Source of the DNA: Nitrospira sp.
Lineage (GTDB): Bacteria; Nitrospirota; Nitrospiria; Nitrospirales; Nitrospiraceae
Direction: 5' to 3'
Assembly: GCA_015709715.1 (NCBI GenBank)
Contig: CP054184.1
Location: forward strand, 3,519,001 to 3,583,000
DNA: 64,000 nt
Shown here one piece after another: positions 43,753 through 53,279 of this stretch (positions are counted from its first letter, which is position 1; every line of letters begins with the position of its first letter). The notes below the pieces were generated by a model. It made no database searches. It saw only the letters and a program-made list of their open reading frames with translations, and had not been told where the DNA came from. The translations under genes and the position numbers were made by a program.

Positions 43753-44905
43753 TCACAGTTCTCCGCTAAAGGCTTGGTGTAGCAGCGACTTCTTCAACTC
43801 GCCCAGCGCGGTGAGCTTTTGCAATTTGCGGAGACTAACGGACGCATTGTCAGTATTGGAGAGAAAGGTATTCTTGATGACCACGCCGCCGCGCCCGCCT
43901 GCCTTGAGGCTCTTGATGAAGTGTTGCAGGAACGGAAAGGCTGTCTCGCTGGTGCGGATGGGAAAGTTCTGCTGCACTTCCTTCCGCTCTTTACCGCCGA
44001 AAGGCGGATTGGCGAGCCCCACGTCGTAGCGGTCCTTCTCCTGAATGTCGGCGAGGTTTTCCGTGAGCGTGTTGGTGTGGATGATGTTCGGCGCTTCGAT
44101 GCCGTGCAGGATCATGTTCATGATTGCGATCACATAGGCGAGCGACTTCTTCTCTTTGCCGTAGAAGGTCTTTTCCTGAAGCGTCTTGCGGTCTTTTGTC
44201 GAGAGGTCGCCCTTGGCGGTCAGATAGTCGTAGGTCTCGCACAAGAAGCCCGCCGATCCGCAGGCGCCATCGTAGATTCGCTCGCCGAGTTTCGGCTTGA
44301 CCATCTGCACCATGGCGCGGACGAGCGGGCGCGGAGTGTAGTACTCGCCGCCGTTGCGCCCGGCGTTGCCCATGTTCCGGATCTTGGCTTCGTAGAGACG
44401 GGAAAGTTCGTGCTTTTCTTTCTGTGAGCGAAAACGCAGCTCGTCGATGTGGTCGATGATCTCGCGCAGGTTGTAGCCGCTCTGGATCTTGTTTTTGATC
44501 TCGCCGAAGATTTCGCCGATCTTGTACTCGATGGTGTTCGGCTCGCTGGCCTTCTGCTTGAAACGGTGCAGGTAGGGAAAGAGCTTCAGGTTGACGAACT
44601 CCGTCAGATCGCTGCCGTGAGGGCGACATTGTGATCGAGCTTGCCGTCTTTGCCCTTCGGCCCAGCCCAGCCCAGCTTTCCCAGCGATAGGGCTTGTCCA
44701 GGATGAAACGGTAACGCTTGCCTTCCAGCCTGGCCTCGTCCGCCTTGTCCTGCTCCAGCGCGTCGAGGTACGTCAGAAACAGCAGCCACGACGGCTGCTC
44801 GGTATAGTCCAGCTCCGTCGTGCAGCCGGCTTCTTTCCAGAGCACGTCGTCGATATTTTTGAAGGCTTGTTCAAACATGTCGGGCAGCTCCGCGACGGCC
44901 GGCAT
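43753..44905 (-). pseudogene. hsdM: Type I DNA methyltransferase hsdM, frameshifted and fused to the hsdS 3' end
   Basis: The first 80 codons from the ATG at 44905 match HsdM (MFEQAFKNIDDVLWKEAG, PSWLLFLTYLDALEQDKADE). A 5-base CCCAG repeat at 44661-44675 shifts the frame, and a one-base loss near 44613-44619 shifts it again. From there the frame is open to 43753 with IGEIFGEIKNKIQSGYNLRE, the SAM-binding YDGACGSAGFL and the catalytic NPPFGGKE. The protein then stops matching HsdM after NTFLSNTDNASVSLRK and continues LTALGELKKSLLHQAFSGEL, the C-terminus of HsdS. A deletion has therefore removed the hsdM 3' end and nearly all of hsdS. Not functional as methylase or specificity subunit. Confidence 0.85.
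44661..44675. repeat. Three tandem CCCAG units causing an hsdM frameshift
   Basis: CCCAG occurs at 44661-44665, 44666-44670 and 44671-44675. Two copies would keep the hsdM frame (WAGPKGKDGKLDHNVAL reads through), while three break it. Confidence 0.8.
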
Positions 44906-44972
44906 TCGGTCTGTGCGCGTCGTATCTTAAGCGAAAGCAATGGGCGTTTCTACGGGTGGGGAGACCGGCGGG

Positions 44973-46328
44973 CTAGGCCTGGACTTCGCGGGAGCGTGGG
45001 GCTTTGGATGGCGTCGGGAGGTCGACCGGTTTAGCCTTCGGTGCGGCGTGTCCGGCGTCGAGCAGGATGGCGACGAGCATGTCGCTCATGACGTTCACGC
45101 CCGAGCGGGCGCGGGCGATGATCCAGTCCACCGTCATGATGAGGGGAATGGCTGCGATGATGACCTGGTCGGGGAGGCCCGCGGCGACCAGCACCAGCGG
45201 CAACACGATGAGTCCGGCCTCGGGGATGCCGGCCACGCCGGCTCCTGCGATGATGGAAGCCAGCACGATCAGCACTTGCTTGACCATCGGCAGGTCGAAG
45301 CCCAACGCTTGGGCCAAGAACAACGCCGCCATAGCCTCATAGAGCGTGATGCCGTCGTTGTTGAGGTTCGTGCCGACGCAGGCCGCGAGGCGCGACGATT
45401 GCGGCGACACCTCCATGCGGTGCAGACATTGGAGCGTGACCGGCACTGTGGCCAGGCTGCTGTTACAGGAGACGGCGGTGAGGATCGCGTCGGCGCCTTG
45501 GCCGAGATAGACCTTCGGCGACTTCTTCCCGGCTACCCAAGCGAGGAGCGGGTAATAGATGAGGGCGTGGACGGCCAGGCCCGCGAGCATGGCGACCAGG
45601 AAGATCCAGAGTACCGAAAAGACGCCGATGCCGGCCTTACCCACCACCTGAGCCACGACGCCGAACACCGCGAGCGGTACCACGACGATGATCCATTCGA
45701 GAATCCAGACGAGCCATTCATAAATCCGCTCGATAATGCGCACCAGCGCGTTGACGAATCCCGTGGTTTGGTTGGTGCGGCTGCGCACCAGTCGCAAGGT
45801 CGTGCCCAGCGCCAAGGCCAGAAGGACGACGCCGATGATGTTGTTGCTCGAAAAGGGGTCCGTGATGGTGCGGGGGATGTAGGACGCCAGATACTCGATC
45901 GGGCTCTCCGAGCCGGCCTGCACGTTGGCCAGCACCGACGCCGAAGGTGTGGTGCCGGGCACGAAATGGAGCAGTTCGTCGACGTGGCCGTACCAAGAAA
46001 GCCCAGGTTGCCACGTGTTCATGATGAAGAGTCCGATCGCCATCGCCACGGTGACGTTCACGAGGCAGATCACAAGCAGCTTGCCCCCCTGCCGTAATGG
46101 AATGGTGGTGCGGATGAGGGCGTCGAGGATGGCGAAGAAGATGAGCGGGATGGCCAGGGTCTTGAGCAGCGTGACGACGAACAGGCCGAGTTTGCCCAAC
46201 TGGGCGTTGCGCAGGCCGCCCAGGTAAGGCTCCTGTCCGAACAGCACGCCCAGCAGTCCCCCGCAGAGCACGGCGATGAGCACTTGCGTGTAGAGGGGCA
46301 GCGGGATCAGGCTGGGTGTCGACTTCAT
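44973..46328 (-). CDS. Dicarboxylate/amino acid:cation symporter (SLC1/DAACS family)
   Basis: A 451-residue transporter with about eight transmembrane helices and two re-entrant loops. The serine-rich hairpin HP1 reads AVSCNSSLATVPVTL. The TM7 Na-binding motif, usually NMDGT, reads TNLNNDGITLYEA. HP2 includes AGAGVAGIPEAG, and TM8 carries DWIIARARSGVNVMSD with the Arg that contacts the side-chain carboxylate or neighbouring charge. Relatives take up C4-dicarboxylates or Glu/Asp with Na+ or H+. The NNDG variation makes the exact substrate uncertain. It lies 42 bases downstream of the PEP mutase gene on the same strand. Confidence 0.88.
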   Translation of the reverse strand: MKSTPSLIPLPLYTQVLIAVLCGGLLGVLFGQEPYLGGLRNAQLGKLGLFVVTLLKTLAIPLIFFAILDALIRTTIPLRQGGKLLVICLVNVTVAMAIGLFIMNTWQPGLSWYGHVDELLHFVPGTTPSASVLANVQAGSESPIEYLASYIPRTITDPFSSNNIIGVVLLALALGTTLRLVRSRTNQTTGFVNALVRIIERIYEWLVWILEWIIVVVPLAVFGVVAQVVGKAGIGVFSVLWIFLVAMLAGLAVHALIYYPLLAWVAGKKSPKVYLGQGADAILTAVSCNSSLATVPVTLQCLHRMEVSPQSSRLAACVGTNLNNDGITLYEAMAALFLAQALGFDLPMVKQVLIVLASIIAGAGVAGIPEAGLIVLPLVLVAAGLPDQVIIAAIPLIMTVDWIIARARSGVNVMSDMLVAILLDAGHAAPKAKPVDLPTPSKAPRSREVQA

Positions 46329-46370
46329 GTCGGTGTCAGCGGCGGTGCTGCCGGGCGGTGCGACCCTAGG

Positions 46371-48005
46371 CTAAAAGTTCCCGGCCTGCACGACATCCTC
46401 CAGGCTGTTGATGTCGAGCCAGTGGCCGGCGGTGTAGAGAACCCGGATCGGATAGTTCCGTTTCAGTAATTCCTGCAGCAGTCGCGGGATGCCGGCCTTG
46501 CGGTTCTCGGGTTGGGCCAGGAGTTCCGCGATGACGCCGGTGAGGTAGGTGGCCGCGGCGGGAGAGACCTTGAGGAACCCCATCCACACGCCGTGAATGG
46601 CCTCCTTGGGGGTGCTGTTTCCGAGTTGCTTGAGGTAGATCTTGGCGTTGAAGGCGCGGCGCGAATTGGGAAGACTACATTCGGTGAAGCCGCCCAAGCG
46701 CGCGTAGCTGCTCTGCTCCTGCCAGTTGCTGTCCACGAAGATGATGCAGTCGTCGGTTTCCTGGCAGAGCGTCTGGGGAATGTATTTGTTGAACAGTACG
46801 TCGCCATAGGACACGATCGTGCTCTGCGCCGGGCCTTTCCGCGCGCGGAGCGCTTTCAAGAGCGAGGCCAGTTCGCCGGTCTCTGCGAACTCATCGTTGT
46901 CGACATAGGTGAGGTTGGGGAGGGTGACGGCCTCTTTCTTGTACCCTCGCACGACCGCGATGTCCTTGATACCCACGGCATTGTACGCATCAACGATGCG
47001 CGCCAGGATCGGGACGCCCTGGATCTTGACCATGGTCTTGGGCTGTTGTTCGGTGAGCTCGCCGAGTTCTTCTCCGCGCGAGGCGGCCAATACGACGGCG
47101 GTGGTGCCTTCGGCGCCGCGGGGCAGGTAGCGCTCCTCCGCTTCCTGGAGTTCGGCTGCGTTCTGCAGGCGAAAGATCTCCGACACCGGCGCGACCTTGT
47201 CTTCGATCGAGAGCAGATGTTGCTGCTCCTTTAAGGTGCGGGCGGTCTTCTGCATGGCGGCCACGGCCGACCGTAACAGGTGGTTGGCCCAGATCACCAT
47301 CGAAAAGCCATGTTGCCGGAACACGTCGGTGGGGGTGGCGTAATATTTCGTCGGCACGATGACGACCGGGCAGCGATTGCCCCATTCCTGTTTGAAGGCC
47401 AGGATCTCATCCGGCACGGAGAGGGCGCTATGGATCAGGATGCCGTCGGCTCCGGCTTGGTGGTAGGCCTCGGCGCGCCGAAGGGCCTCCGCCAAGCCCC
47501 ACCCGCAGATGAATGCCTCGACACGCGCGATGATGCAGAAGTCCGGATCATGCTGCGCGTCCTTGCCCGCCTTGATCTTGCCGCAGAACTCCTGCATGTC
47601 GGCCAGGGGTTGAGCGCCCCCCTTGATGAAACTGTTGGTCTTGGGGAACAACTTGTCCTCGATGCAGACCGCCGCGATGTTGCGCTGCTCCAGTTTGCGG
47701 ACCAGCCGCTGCATGTTGTTGAAGTTCCCGTAGCCCGTATCCCCGTCCAGCAGGATGGGAATCCTCGTCGCATCGGACATGAATTCCAGGTTTTCCAAGA
47801 CCTGGGTCCAGCTGGCTTCATTGTTGTCCCGCACGCCGAACTGGGCGGAGATCGAGAGGCCGCTGGCCCAGATGCCGCGGAATCCCGCCTCCTGGACGAT
47901 CCTCGCGCTCAAGCCGTTGTGGGCTTCGCAGATGAATTCGAGCTGCTCGGAGAAGAGGAGTGATCTAAATTGGCGCGAGGTGCTGAGGCCTGCCGTCGAA
48001 CTCAT
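46371..48005 (-). CDS. pepM: Phosphoenolpyruvate mutase fused to a nucleotidyltransferase
   Basis: A 544-residue bifunctional protein. Residues about 10-295 are PEP mutase, which makes phosphonopyruvate and forms the C-P bond. The diagnostic motif [11 protein letters not shown] is intact, as are the metal-binding [13 protein letters not shown] and [10 protein letters not shown]. Residues about 300-544 are a sugar-phosphate/choline-phosphate type nucleotidyltransferase ([41 protein letters not shown]). Such fusions are expected to activate a phosphonate such as 2-aminoethylphosphonate as a CMP derivative. Its ATG overlaps the stop of the acyl-activating enzyme upstream (ATGA at 48002-48005). 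Phosphonopyruvate decarboxylase and AEP transaminase are not in the window. Confidence 0.9.
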   Translation of the reverse strand: MSSTAGLSTSRQFRSLLFSEQLEFICEAHNGLSARIVQEAGFRGIWASGLSISAQFGVRDNNEASWTQVLENLEFMSDATRIPILLDGDTGYGNFNNMQRLVRKLEQRNIAAVCIEDKLFPKTNSFIKGGAQPLADMQEFCGKIKAGKDAQHDPDFCIIARVEAFICGWGLAEALRRAEAYHQAGADGILIHSALSVPDEILAFKQEWGNRCPVVIVPTKYYATPTDVFRQHGFSMVIWANHLLRSAVAAMQKTARTLKEQQHLLSIEDKVAPVSEIFRLQNAAELQEAEERYLPRGAEGTTAVVLAASRGEELGELTEQQPKTMVKIQGVPILARIVDAYNAVGIKDIAVVRGYKKEAVTLPNLTYVDNDEFAETGELASLLKALRARKGPAQSTIVSYGDVLFNKYIPQTLCQETDDCIIFVDSNWQEQSSYARLGGFTECSLPNSRRAFNAKIYLKQLGNSTPKEAIHGVWMGFLKVSPAAATYLTGVIAELLAQPENRKAGIPRLLQELLKRNYPIRVLYTAGHWLDINSLEDVVQAGNF

Positions 48006-50812
48006 GGATTCCCTTCCTTGTTTCCGCCTGTTCCGTCGATCTGGGTGGCAGAATACCCGTTTTCGCGAAGAGAAACCACCGGGAGGACAGGCGTCCCGTC
48101 GCTTAAGGCGGCGACTCGGTCATGGAGGGCGGCGGCGATGTGACGGTATCGCTCCGGGCCTTGGGGAGGGCCGTCGAGGAGGTCTGGGCTGAGCGAAGCA
48201 CCGAAGCGGATGGTCAACCGACGCGGATGGACACGCCGACTGTCGGGCGGCAGCGCCTTGAAACTGCCCTCAACGAACACCGGGAGCACAGGAACCGGAT
48301 AGGCCGTCAACAGCAGGCCGATGCCCGGTTGAAAGGGTTGGAGCCGTCCGTTCCGCGACAAGCCCCCTTCCGCATACCACACGAGGGTGTCCCCGCGACG
48401 TAAGGCTGCCCCGGCGAGCGCCAGGTCGGTGAGCGCGGCGGTCGATTGGGCGATGGGAAGGATGCGGGTCGCGCGGCTGACGAGTCGCATCGGTAGGTTG
48501 CGGAACATGAAGCCGGTCCATCCGCCCCAACTGGTCCGCTGCAGGCGCTCCGGTGGCAAGGCGGCGAAGAGGGTGGGTGGATCCAAGAGACTCACATGGT
48601 TGGGAGCGAGGACGCAGGGACCTTGCGGCGGCAGGTGTTCAAGCCCCTGTACTTCCAACTGGAAGAGTACGCGCATGAGCAGGCGATCGATCCGGTGCAG
48701 GAGCTGGCCAAGGGTTCTGAAGCACCAGCCTCTCGGGGCGAGCCAGCTTCGTTGCCAGGGTGACAACAGCTGATCAGGATGCTGGAGTTGCTCCACCGGG
48801 TCCACACCCGCATCGGCTGCTTCGGTGGCTTCGGCCGCTTCGCGCAGTAAATCGCGCACGATGCCGATGCGGGCGATCCTGTCCAGTGAGAGGTCGATGC
48901 CGATGCGATCATGCAGGTCCAGCGTCAGCGCCATCCAGTCCATCGAATCCAAGCCGAGATCGAGTTGCAGATTGCTGTCCGGGGTCAGCCGCCGATCGGG
49001 AAAGCGTCGCGTGAGCAAGTCCCAGGTACGTGCCACGATGGGGTCTTCCAGCAGTTGGCGATCGTCGGGTGTCATCTGGTCCACGGCAATCGGGGCCCTG
49101 CGTAGGCCGTCCGTTTCGTCGGCGCGAGAGGCCTCCTCGAATCGAGCCGCCAACTTGTGCCGCTGGATCTTGCCCAATCTGGTCCGCGGCAGGGGATCGA
49201 CGCTGACGACACACTCCGTGAGTCTGGCATAGGAAGGGAAGTCACGAAGGGCTGTATCCAAGTCTGCGCGGATGGCCTTGCGCATTTCATCGGCCTGGTC
49301 CATCGACAGGGCTTTCTTGCGTGGAACCACGATTGCCACCAGGCGGCCCCCATAGAGCAGAATGGCGGACTCGGCCACGGCGGAGCCCTGATCCATCCGC
49401 TCCTCGATGGACTCCGGCCAGACCTTTTCGCCGCCGGGCAGGGTGATACGGGAGGAGGCGCGCCCGACGATGTGGAGCCGACCCTGCTGATCCAGGAACC
49501 CCAGGTCTCCCGTTCTGAACCAGCCGTCTGCGGTGAAGGCCTCGCGGGTCTTGTCGGGCAGGTGCAGATAGCCGGCGAAGACGTTCGGTCCACGCGCCTG
49601 GATTTCTCCCTGGTTGGTCTCTGGGTCGTGGTCGGCGATTCGGAGGTCGACGCCGGGTAACGGGCGTCCAGCCGAGTCGAACTGCCGCCGGCCCGGCCCG
49701 AAGAACGTGAGGATCGGCGAGGTTTCTGTGAGCCCATACCCGGAGGCGATCTGCCAGCCCAATCCGGCCAAGTTCCATGACAGGGCCGGGTCTAACGGGG
49801 AGCCGCCAGAGACGAGCGTGCTCAGGTGCGGGGCGAAACGCCGGTGGAGCGGCGAAAAGATGTGTGAACCGATGCGTATGCCCGTCCAGCGAAGCAGGGT
49901 CACGGAGCCGCGGAGCATCAGGTGGAACAGGGCTGCGGCGATAGAGCCCCGCTCACGGAAGGGCTGTTCGATGGCCTGGAAGAGGGCCGACAGCAGGCGT
50001 GGGACGGCGACGAGCGCGGTAACCCGTCCTTCTCGCAACGCGCGCCGCAGGTGCGGGCCGGTCAGCGAATGCGGGAGGACGATCGTGAGGCCTTGAGCCA
50101 ACGGCGCCAGCAGTCCGACCATGAAGGGATAGACGTGGTGCAGTGGCAGCGGCAGCAGCAGCCGTTCGTCGGCCCGGTAGACCCGTTCGTTCACTAAGGC
50201 GTTGAGATTGGCGAGGAGGTTGCGATGGCTCAAGGGGACCCCCTTGGGGCGTCCGCTGGAACCGGAGGTGTAGAAGAGTAGGGCGTGGTCGTCTGGCTGC
50301 GCCGTCGGAATGGCCGGTGGTCCGCTGCGAGGGGAGCGTTGTCGGTTCTGCGGATCCCCCTCGTCGCCGTCCAGAAACAGGGTCGCGAGGTGTTGCGTGT
50401 GGCCGAGGGCCATCACGCGCTTGGCCAGGGTGTGGGTCGTGAGGAGCCGACGAGCCTCGCTATCCCGGATGACGTGAGCGAGGTCGTCGCTCGGCATCTG
50501 CGAATCGATCGGGACAGGGACGGCCGCTCCACGAAGCAGCGCCAGGAACGCGATGATCCAGGCCGGACTGTTCGGCGCATAGAGGAGGACGCGTTCGCCC
50601 TTCTGCAGACCGGACTCGATCAAGACGGCGGTAAGCTGATCTGCTTCTTGTAGCAGCCGGCGGTACGTCAAAACTTCAACCGATTGTTTGTGGAATGCAA
50701 CGAGGGCCTGCTGGCCTCCGTACGATCCGAGACCCTGTATCAGCTCGATGAGCGTCACTGCCTCGCGGTGATGGGAGCGCATCCGTTCCTGGGGCATTGC
50801 GTCGTGTTCCAT
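48002..50812 (-). CDS. Acyl-activating enzyme/ACP/PlsC acyltransferase three-domain protein
   Basis: A 936-residue protein. Residues about 20-560 are an AMP-forming acyl-CoA/acyl-ACP synthetase ([19 protein letters not shown], then [17 protein letters not shown] and a C-terminal Lys in [12 protein letters not shown]). Residues about 585-665 are an acyl carrier protein whose phosphopantetheine Ser is in LGLDSMDWM. Residues about 710-900 are a PlsC-type acyltransferase with NHVSLLDPP (H(X4)D) and [11 protein letters not shown]. It could load a fatty acid onto its own ACP and transfer it to a glycerol-phosphate or similar head, in the manner of Aas. It overlaps pepM by 4 bases, so the two products are made together. 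The start could also be at the ATG six codons in. Confidence 0.88.
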   Translation of the reverse strand: MEHDAMPQERMRSHHREAVTLIELIQGLGSYGGQQALVAFHKQSVEVLTYRRLLQEADQLTAVLIESGLQKGERVLLYAPNSPAWIIAFLALLRGAAVPVPIDSQMPSDDLAHVIRDSEARRLLTTHTLAKRVMALGHTQHLATLFLDGDEGDPQNRQRSPRSGPPAIPTAQPDDHALLFYTSGSSGRPKGVPLSHRNLLANLNALVNERVYRADERLLLPLPLHHVYPFMVGLLAPLAQGLTIVLPHSLTGPHLRRALREGRVTALVAVPRLLSALFQAIEQPFRERGSIAAALFHLMLRGSVTLLRWTGIRIGSHIFSPLHRRFAPHLSTLVSGGSPLDPALSWNLAGLGWQIASGYGLTETSPILTFFGPGRRQFDSAGRPLPGVDLRIADHDPETNQGEIQARGPNVFAGYLHLPDKTREAFTADGWFRTGDLGFLDQQGRLHIVGRASSRITLPGGEKVWPESIEERMDQGSAVAESAILLYGGRLVAIVVPRKKALSMDQADEMRKAIRADLDTALRDFPSYARLTECVVSVDPLPRTRLGKIQRHKLAARFEEASRADETDGLRRAPIAVDQMTPDDRQLLEDPIVARTWDLLTRRFPDRRLTPDSNLQLDLGLDSMDWMALTLDLHDRIGIDLSLDRIARIGIVRDLLREAAEATEAADAGVDPVEQLQHPDQLLSPWQRSWLAPRGWCFRTLGQLLHRIDRLLMRVLFQLEVQGLEHLPPQGPCVLAPNHVSLLDPPTLFAALPPERLQRTSWGGWTGFMFRNLPMRLVSRATRILPIAQSTAALTDLALAGAALRRGDTLVWYAEGGLSRNGRLQPFQPGIGLLLTAYPVPVLPVFVEGSFKALPPDSRRVHPRRLTIRFGASLSPDLLDGPPQGPERYRHIAAALHDRVAALSDGTPVLPVVSLRENGYSATQIDGTGGNKEGNP

Positions 50813-50874
50813 GAGGGCTTCACCTTACTGCTTGCGCCCTGTCGGCTCAAGAAGATCGTGGCTGGTTTCCCTTC

Positions 50875-50904
50875 TTGACTCCCATTTTAAGCGGCTCCTA
50901 TAAT
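50875..50904 (+). promoter_or_regulatory. Promoter of the moaC-moaD-moaE-moaA cluster
   Basis: TTGACT (50875-50880), an 18-base spacer and a perfect TATAAT (50899-50904). A start near 50911 leaves a leader of about 35 bases to the moaC ATG, too short for a Moco riboswitch. Confidence 0.65.
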
Positions 50905-50945
50905 TCGGCGCTCGGATGCGATAACCGGCTGATTCAGCGCAGAGA

Positions 50946-51440
50946 ATGGCAGATTTCACGCACTTCAACGAGTCGGGACGGGCGCGGATGGTCGATGTTG
51001 GAGCCAAGGCTTCGACCGAACGACTGGCCTCTGCCCAAGCCGTAGTCTACCTTCAGCCGGAAACCCTTGAAAAGATTCAACAGGGTAAGATCGCCAAAGG
51101 CGATGTGCTGGCGGTCGCGCAGGTGGCCGGCGTCATGGGCGCGAAGAAGACGCCCGACCTGATCCCGATGTGCCATCCCATCTTGCTCACCAGTGTAGAC
51201 ATCTCCTTTGAAGAACGGGCGCAACCGGATCGGGACGGTCGCTGTTCCATCACCATTACGGCGACGGCCAAGACCACCGGCCCGACGGGCGTGGAGATGG
51301 AGGCGATAACCGCCGCCTCGGTGGCAGCCTTGACGATCTATGACATGTGCAAGGCCGTGGATCGCGGCATGAGTTTCGGCAACATCTGTCTCCTGACGAA
51401 GTCGGGAGGCAAGTCCGGCACCTATGTCCGGTCAGTGTAA
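50946..51440 (+). CDS. moaC: Cyclic pyranopterin monophosphate synthase MoaC
   Basis: A 164-residue MoaC, which with MoaA makes cyclic pyranopterin monophosphate from GTP in molybdenum cofactor synthesis. Conserved blocks are [33 protein letters not shown] (catalytic His) and [20 protein letters not shown], followed by MCKAVDRGM and TKSGGKSG. The length is normal. It is first in a cluster moaC-moaD-moaE-moaA with a strong promoter upstream. Confidence 0.96.
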   Translation: MADFTHFNESGRARMVDVGAKASTERLASAQAVVYLQPETLEKIQQGKIAKGDVLAVAQVAGVMGAKKTPDLIPMCHPILLTSVDISFEERAQPDRDGRCSITITATAKTTGPTGVEMEAITAASVAALTIYDMCKAVDRGMSFGNICLLTKSGGKSGTYVRSV

Positions 51441-51455
51441 GGAGTAGGGAGCGCG

Positions 51456-51713
51456 ATGGTGACCGTACGACTCTTCGGCATGACCAAGATGATGGCCGGC
51501 AATCAAGGGACCTTGACCCTGGCGCTCCCTGAAGGACGGACGGTCAAGGACTTGGTCGCGGTGATCGCCGCGGGTTATCCGCAGATCGGTGAGCTGCTGC
51601 ACAAGAAGAAGGTGCTCGTGTCGGTGAACCAGGAGATCGCACCGGAAGATCGTGATGTGAAGGACGAAGACGAAATTGCCCTGTTGCCCCCGTTCGCGGG
51701 CGGCAGTCGATAG
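51456..51713 (+). CDS. moaD: Molybdopterin synthase sulfur carrier subunit MoaD, with residues after the GG
   Basis: An 85-residue ubiquitin-fold protein that carries the thiocarboxylate sulfur to MoaE. The family end is present (DEDEIALLPPFAGG), but two more residues, Ser-Arg, follow the Gly-Gly before the stop (GGC GGC AGT CGA TAG at 51699-51713). MoaD normally ends exactly at GG because the terminal carboxylate is adenylated by MoeB. Either the SR must be clipped, or the protein works differently. It lies between moaC and moaE. A Shine-Dalgarno-like GGGAG precedes the ATG. Confidence 0.88.
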   Translation: MVTVRLFGMTKMMAGNQGTLTLALPEGRTVKDLVAVIAAGYPQIGELLHKKKVLVSVNQEIAPEDRDVKDEDEIALLPPFAGGSR

Positions 51714-51720
51714 GAGTCCC

Positions 51721-52194
51721 ATGAGTCTCGAACAGGTTACCAAGGCTGAGCCACCCGTCACGGACGATGACGCCCTGTTGGTCCGCGTGCAGCGGGAAGA
51801 CTTCTCGCTCGACGAGGAGCTGCGGCGCGTCAAACAACGGTCCAAGCGGATCGGCGGCATTGCGATGTTTCTAGGGACGGCCCGTGATCGCTCCAAGGGG
51901 CGCGATGTGGACGGCATTACCTTTGAGCATTACGAAGGGATGGCGCAGAAGCGATTGCGGGAAATTCGCGAGCGGGCGCTGAAGGACTTCGATGTGATCG
52001 AGGTGCTGGTGTTGCACCGGTACGGCGAAATCGCCATCGGGGAGAACATCGTGCTGATCATCGTGGGGGCCGAGCACCGCGCCGAAGCGTTCCGGGCCTG
52101 CAAGTGGGCGATCGACGAACTGAAGCAGATCACGCCGATTTGGAAACTCGAACACACCCCCGAAGGCGAGGTGTGGGTCGAAGAGCATCCCTAG
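51721..52194 (+). CDS. moaE: Molybdopterin synthase catalytic subunit MoaE
   Basis: A 157-residue MoaE, which adds two sulfurs to cyclic pyranopterin with MoaD. Blocks seen are GGIAMFLGTARDRSKGRDV, ITFEHYEGMAQKRLREI, HRYGEIAIGENIVLI and the catalytic lysine region FRACKWAIDELKQITPIWK. The first 20 residues are an extension not found in all MoaE proteins. GGAG lies 4 bases before the ATG at 51721, 7 bases after the moaD stop. Confidence 0.95.
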   Translation: MSLEQVTKAEPPVTDDDALLVRVQREDFSLDEELRRVKQRSKRIGGIAMFLGTARDRSKGRDVDGITFEHYEGMAQKRLREIRERALKDFDVIEVLVLHRYGEIAIGENIVLIIVGAEHRAEAFRACKWAIDELKQITPIWKLEHTPEGEVWVEEHP

Positions 52195-52204
52195 CCTCCG
52201 ATGC

Positions 52205-53272
52205 ATGATGGACCAGCGCGCGCTCGATACGGCGGTTCCCATGATCCACGACCGGCTGGGGCGTCCCCTGCGAAGCCTGCGCCTGTCGGTGACCGATCGC
52301 TGCAATCTCCGCTGCAAGTACTGCATGCCGGAGGACGAGTACGCTTGGCTGCCGCGCGACACGATCTTGACCTTCGAGGAGATGGCCGAACTGACGGCAG
52401 TCTTCACGGAGCTGGGTGTGGACAAGGTCCGCCTCACGGGCGGAGAGCCTCTGTTGCGGCGGGACCTGCCGCGGTTCGTGCGGCAACTGTCCGAAAATCG
52501 CCGTATCACCGAAATTGCGTTGACCAGCAACGGCGTGCTCATGGCCGACCAGGCCGCCGATCTCTCCTTTGCTGGCTTGACGCGTGTGACCATCAGTTTG
52601 GATACCCTGCGCGCCGACCGGTTTCGCGCCTTGACCAAGCGCGATCTCCATCATCATGTGTTCGACGGCATCAAGGCCGTGGTCCACGCCGGGTTCCCCT
52701 CATTGAAATTCGATACGGTCGTCATCAAGGGCTACAACGACGACGAACTCGTCGACCTGATCGAATACGGCAAGACAGTCGGTGGAGAAGTCCGGTTTAT
52801 CGAATACATGGATGTCGGTGGGGCGACGGACTGGTCGATGAGCCAGGTATGCTCCCGTGCGGAGATGCTGGACCTGTTGGGGCGTCATTATGGCGGGGTG
52901 ACGCCGGTGTTCGAGCACAGCGTCGCGCCGGCGGAGCGGTTCATGTTGCCCGATGGGACGGTCTTCGGGATCATTCCCTCCACGACCACCCCGTTCTGCC
53001 GCTCCTGCGATCGCAGCCGGCTGACGGCGGACGGCATGTGGTACCTCTGCCTCTATGCGAAGGACGGACTCGATCTGCGCGCGCCGCTACGGGAAGGCCG
53101 TTCGCGCGACGAACTGAAGGCGATGATCACGGCGGCCTGGCAGGGACGCACGGATCGCGGCGCCGAGGAGCGGAAGGCGCTGGAACCGTTGGGCCTGCGG
53201 GAGCAGCGTCTCATCGAAATCGATCGTCTGCGCGAGGATCCCCACCTCGAAATGCATGCGCGGGGGGGATGA
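52205..53272 (+). CDS. moaA: GTP 3',8-cyclase MoaA
   Basis: A 355-residue radical SAM enzyme that starts molybdenum cofactor synthesis by rearranging GTP. The SAM-cluster motif is SVTDRCNLRCKYCMPE (CxxxCxxC), and VRLTGGEPLLRRDLP follows. The second [4Fe-4S] cluster uses PFCRSCDRSRLTADG and the later LCLY cysteine. The C-terminus has no arginine finger-like GG requirement problem: it ends MHARGG with the conserved GG tail. The start is one of two adjacent ATGs at 52205/52208. Confidence 0.95.
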   Translation: MMDQRALDTAVPMIHDRLGRPLRSLRLSVTDRCNLRCKYCMPEDEYAWLPRDTILTFEEMAELTAVFTELGVDKVRLTGGEPLLRRDLPRFVRQLSENRRITEIALTSNGVLMADQAADLSFAGLTRVTISLDTLRADRFRALTKRDLHHHVFDGIKAVVHAGFPSLKFDTVVIKGYNDDELVDLIEYGKTVGGEVRFIEYMDVGGATDWSMSQVCSRAEMLDLLGRHYGGVTPVFEHSVAPAERFMLPDGTVFGIIPSTTTPFCRSCDRSRLTADGMWYLCLYAKDGLDLRAPLREGRSRDELKAMITAAWQGRTDRGAEERKALEPLGLREQRLIEIDRLREDPHLEMHARGG

Positions 53273-53279
53273 CCCCGCC

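Noticed and set aside
44940..46097. 385-codon rightward open frame rich in Asp/His/Arg
   Set aside because: Antisense to the symporter; no hydrophobic or domain pattern.
50905..50945. Possible molybdenum cofactor riboswitch before moaC
   Set aside because: The leader is only about 35 bases after the inferred transcription start, too short for that structure.
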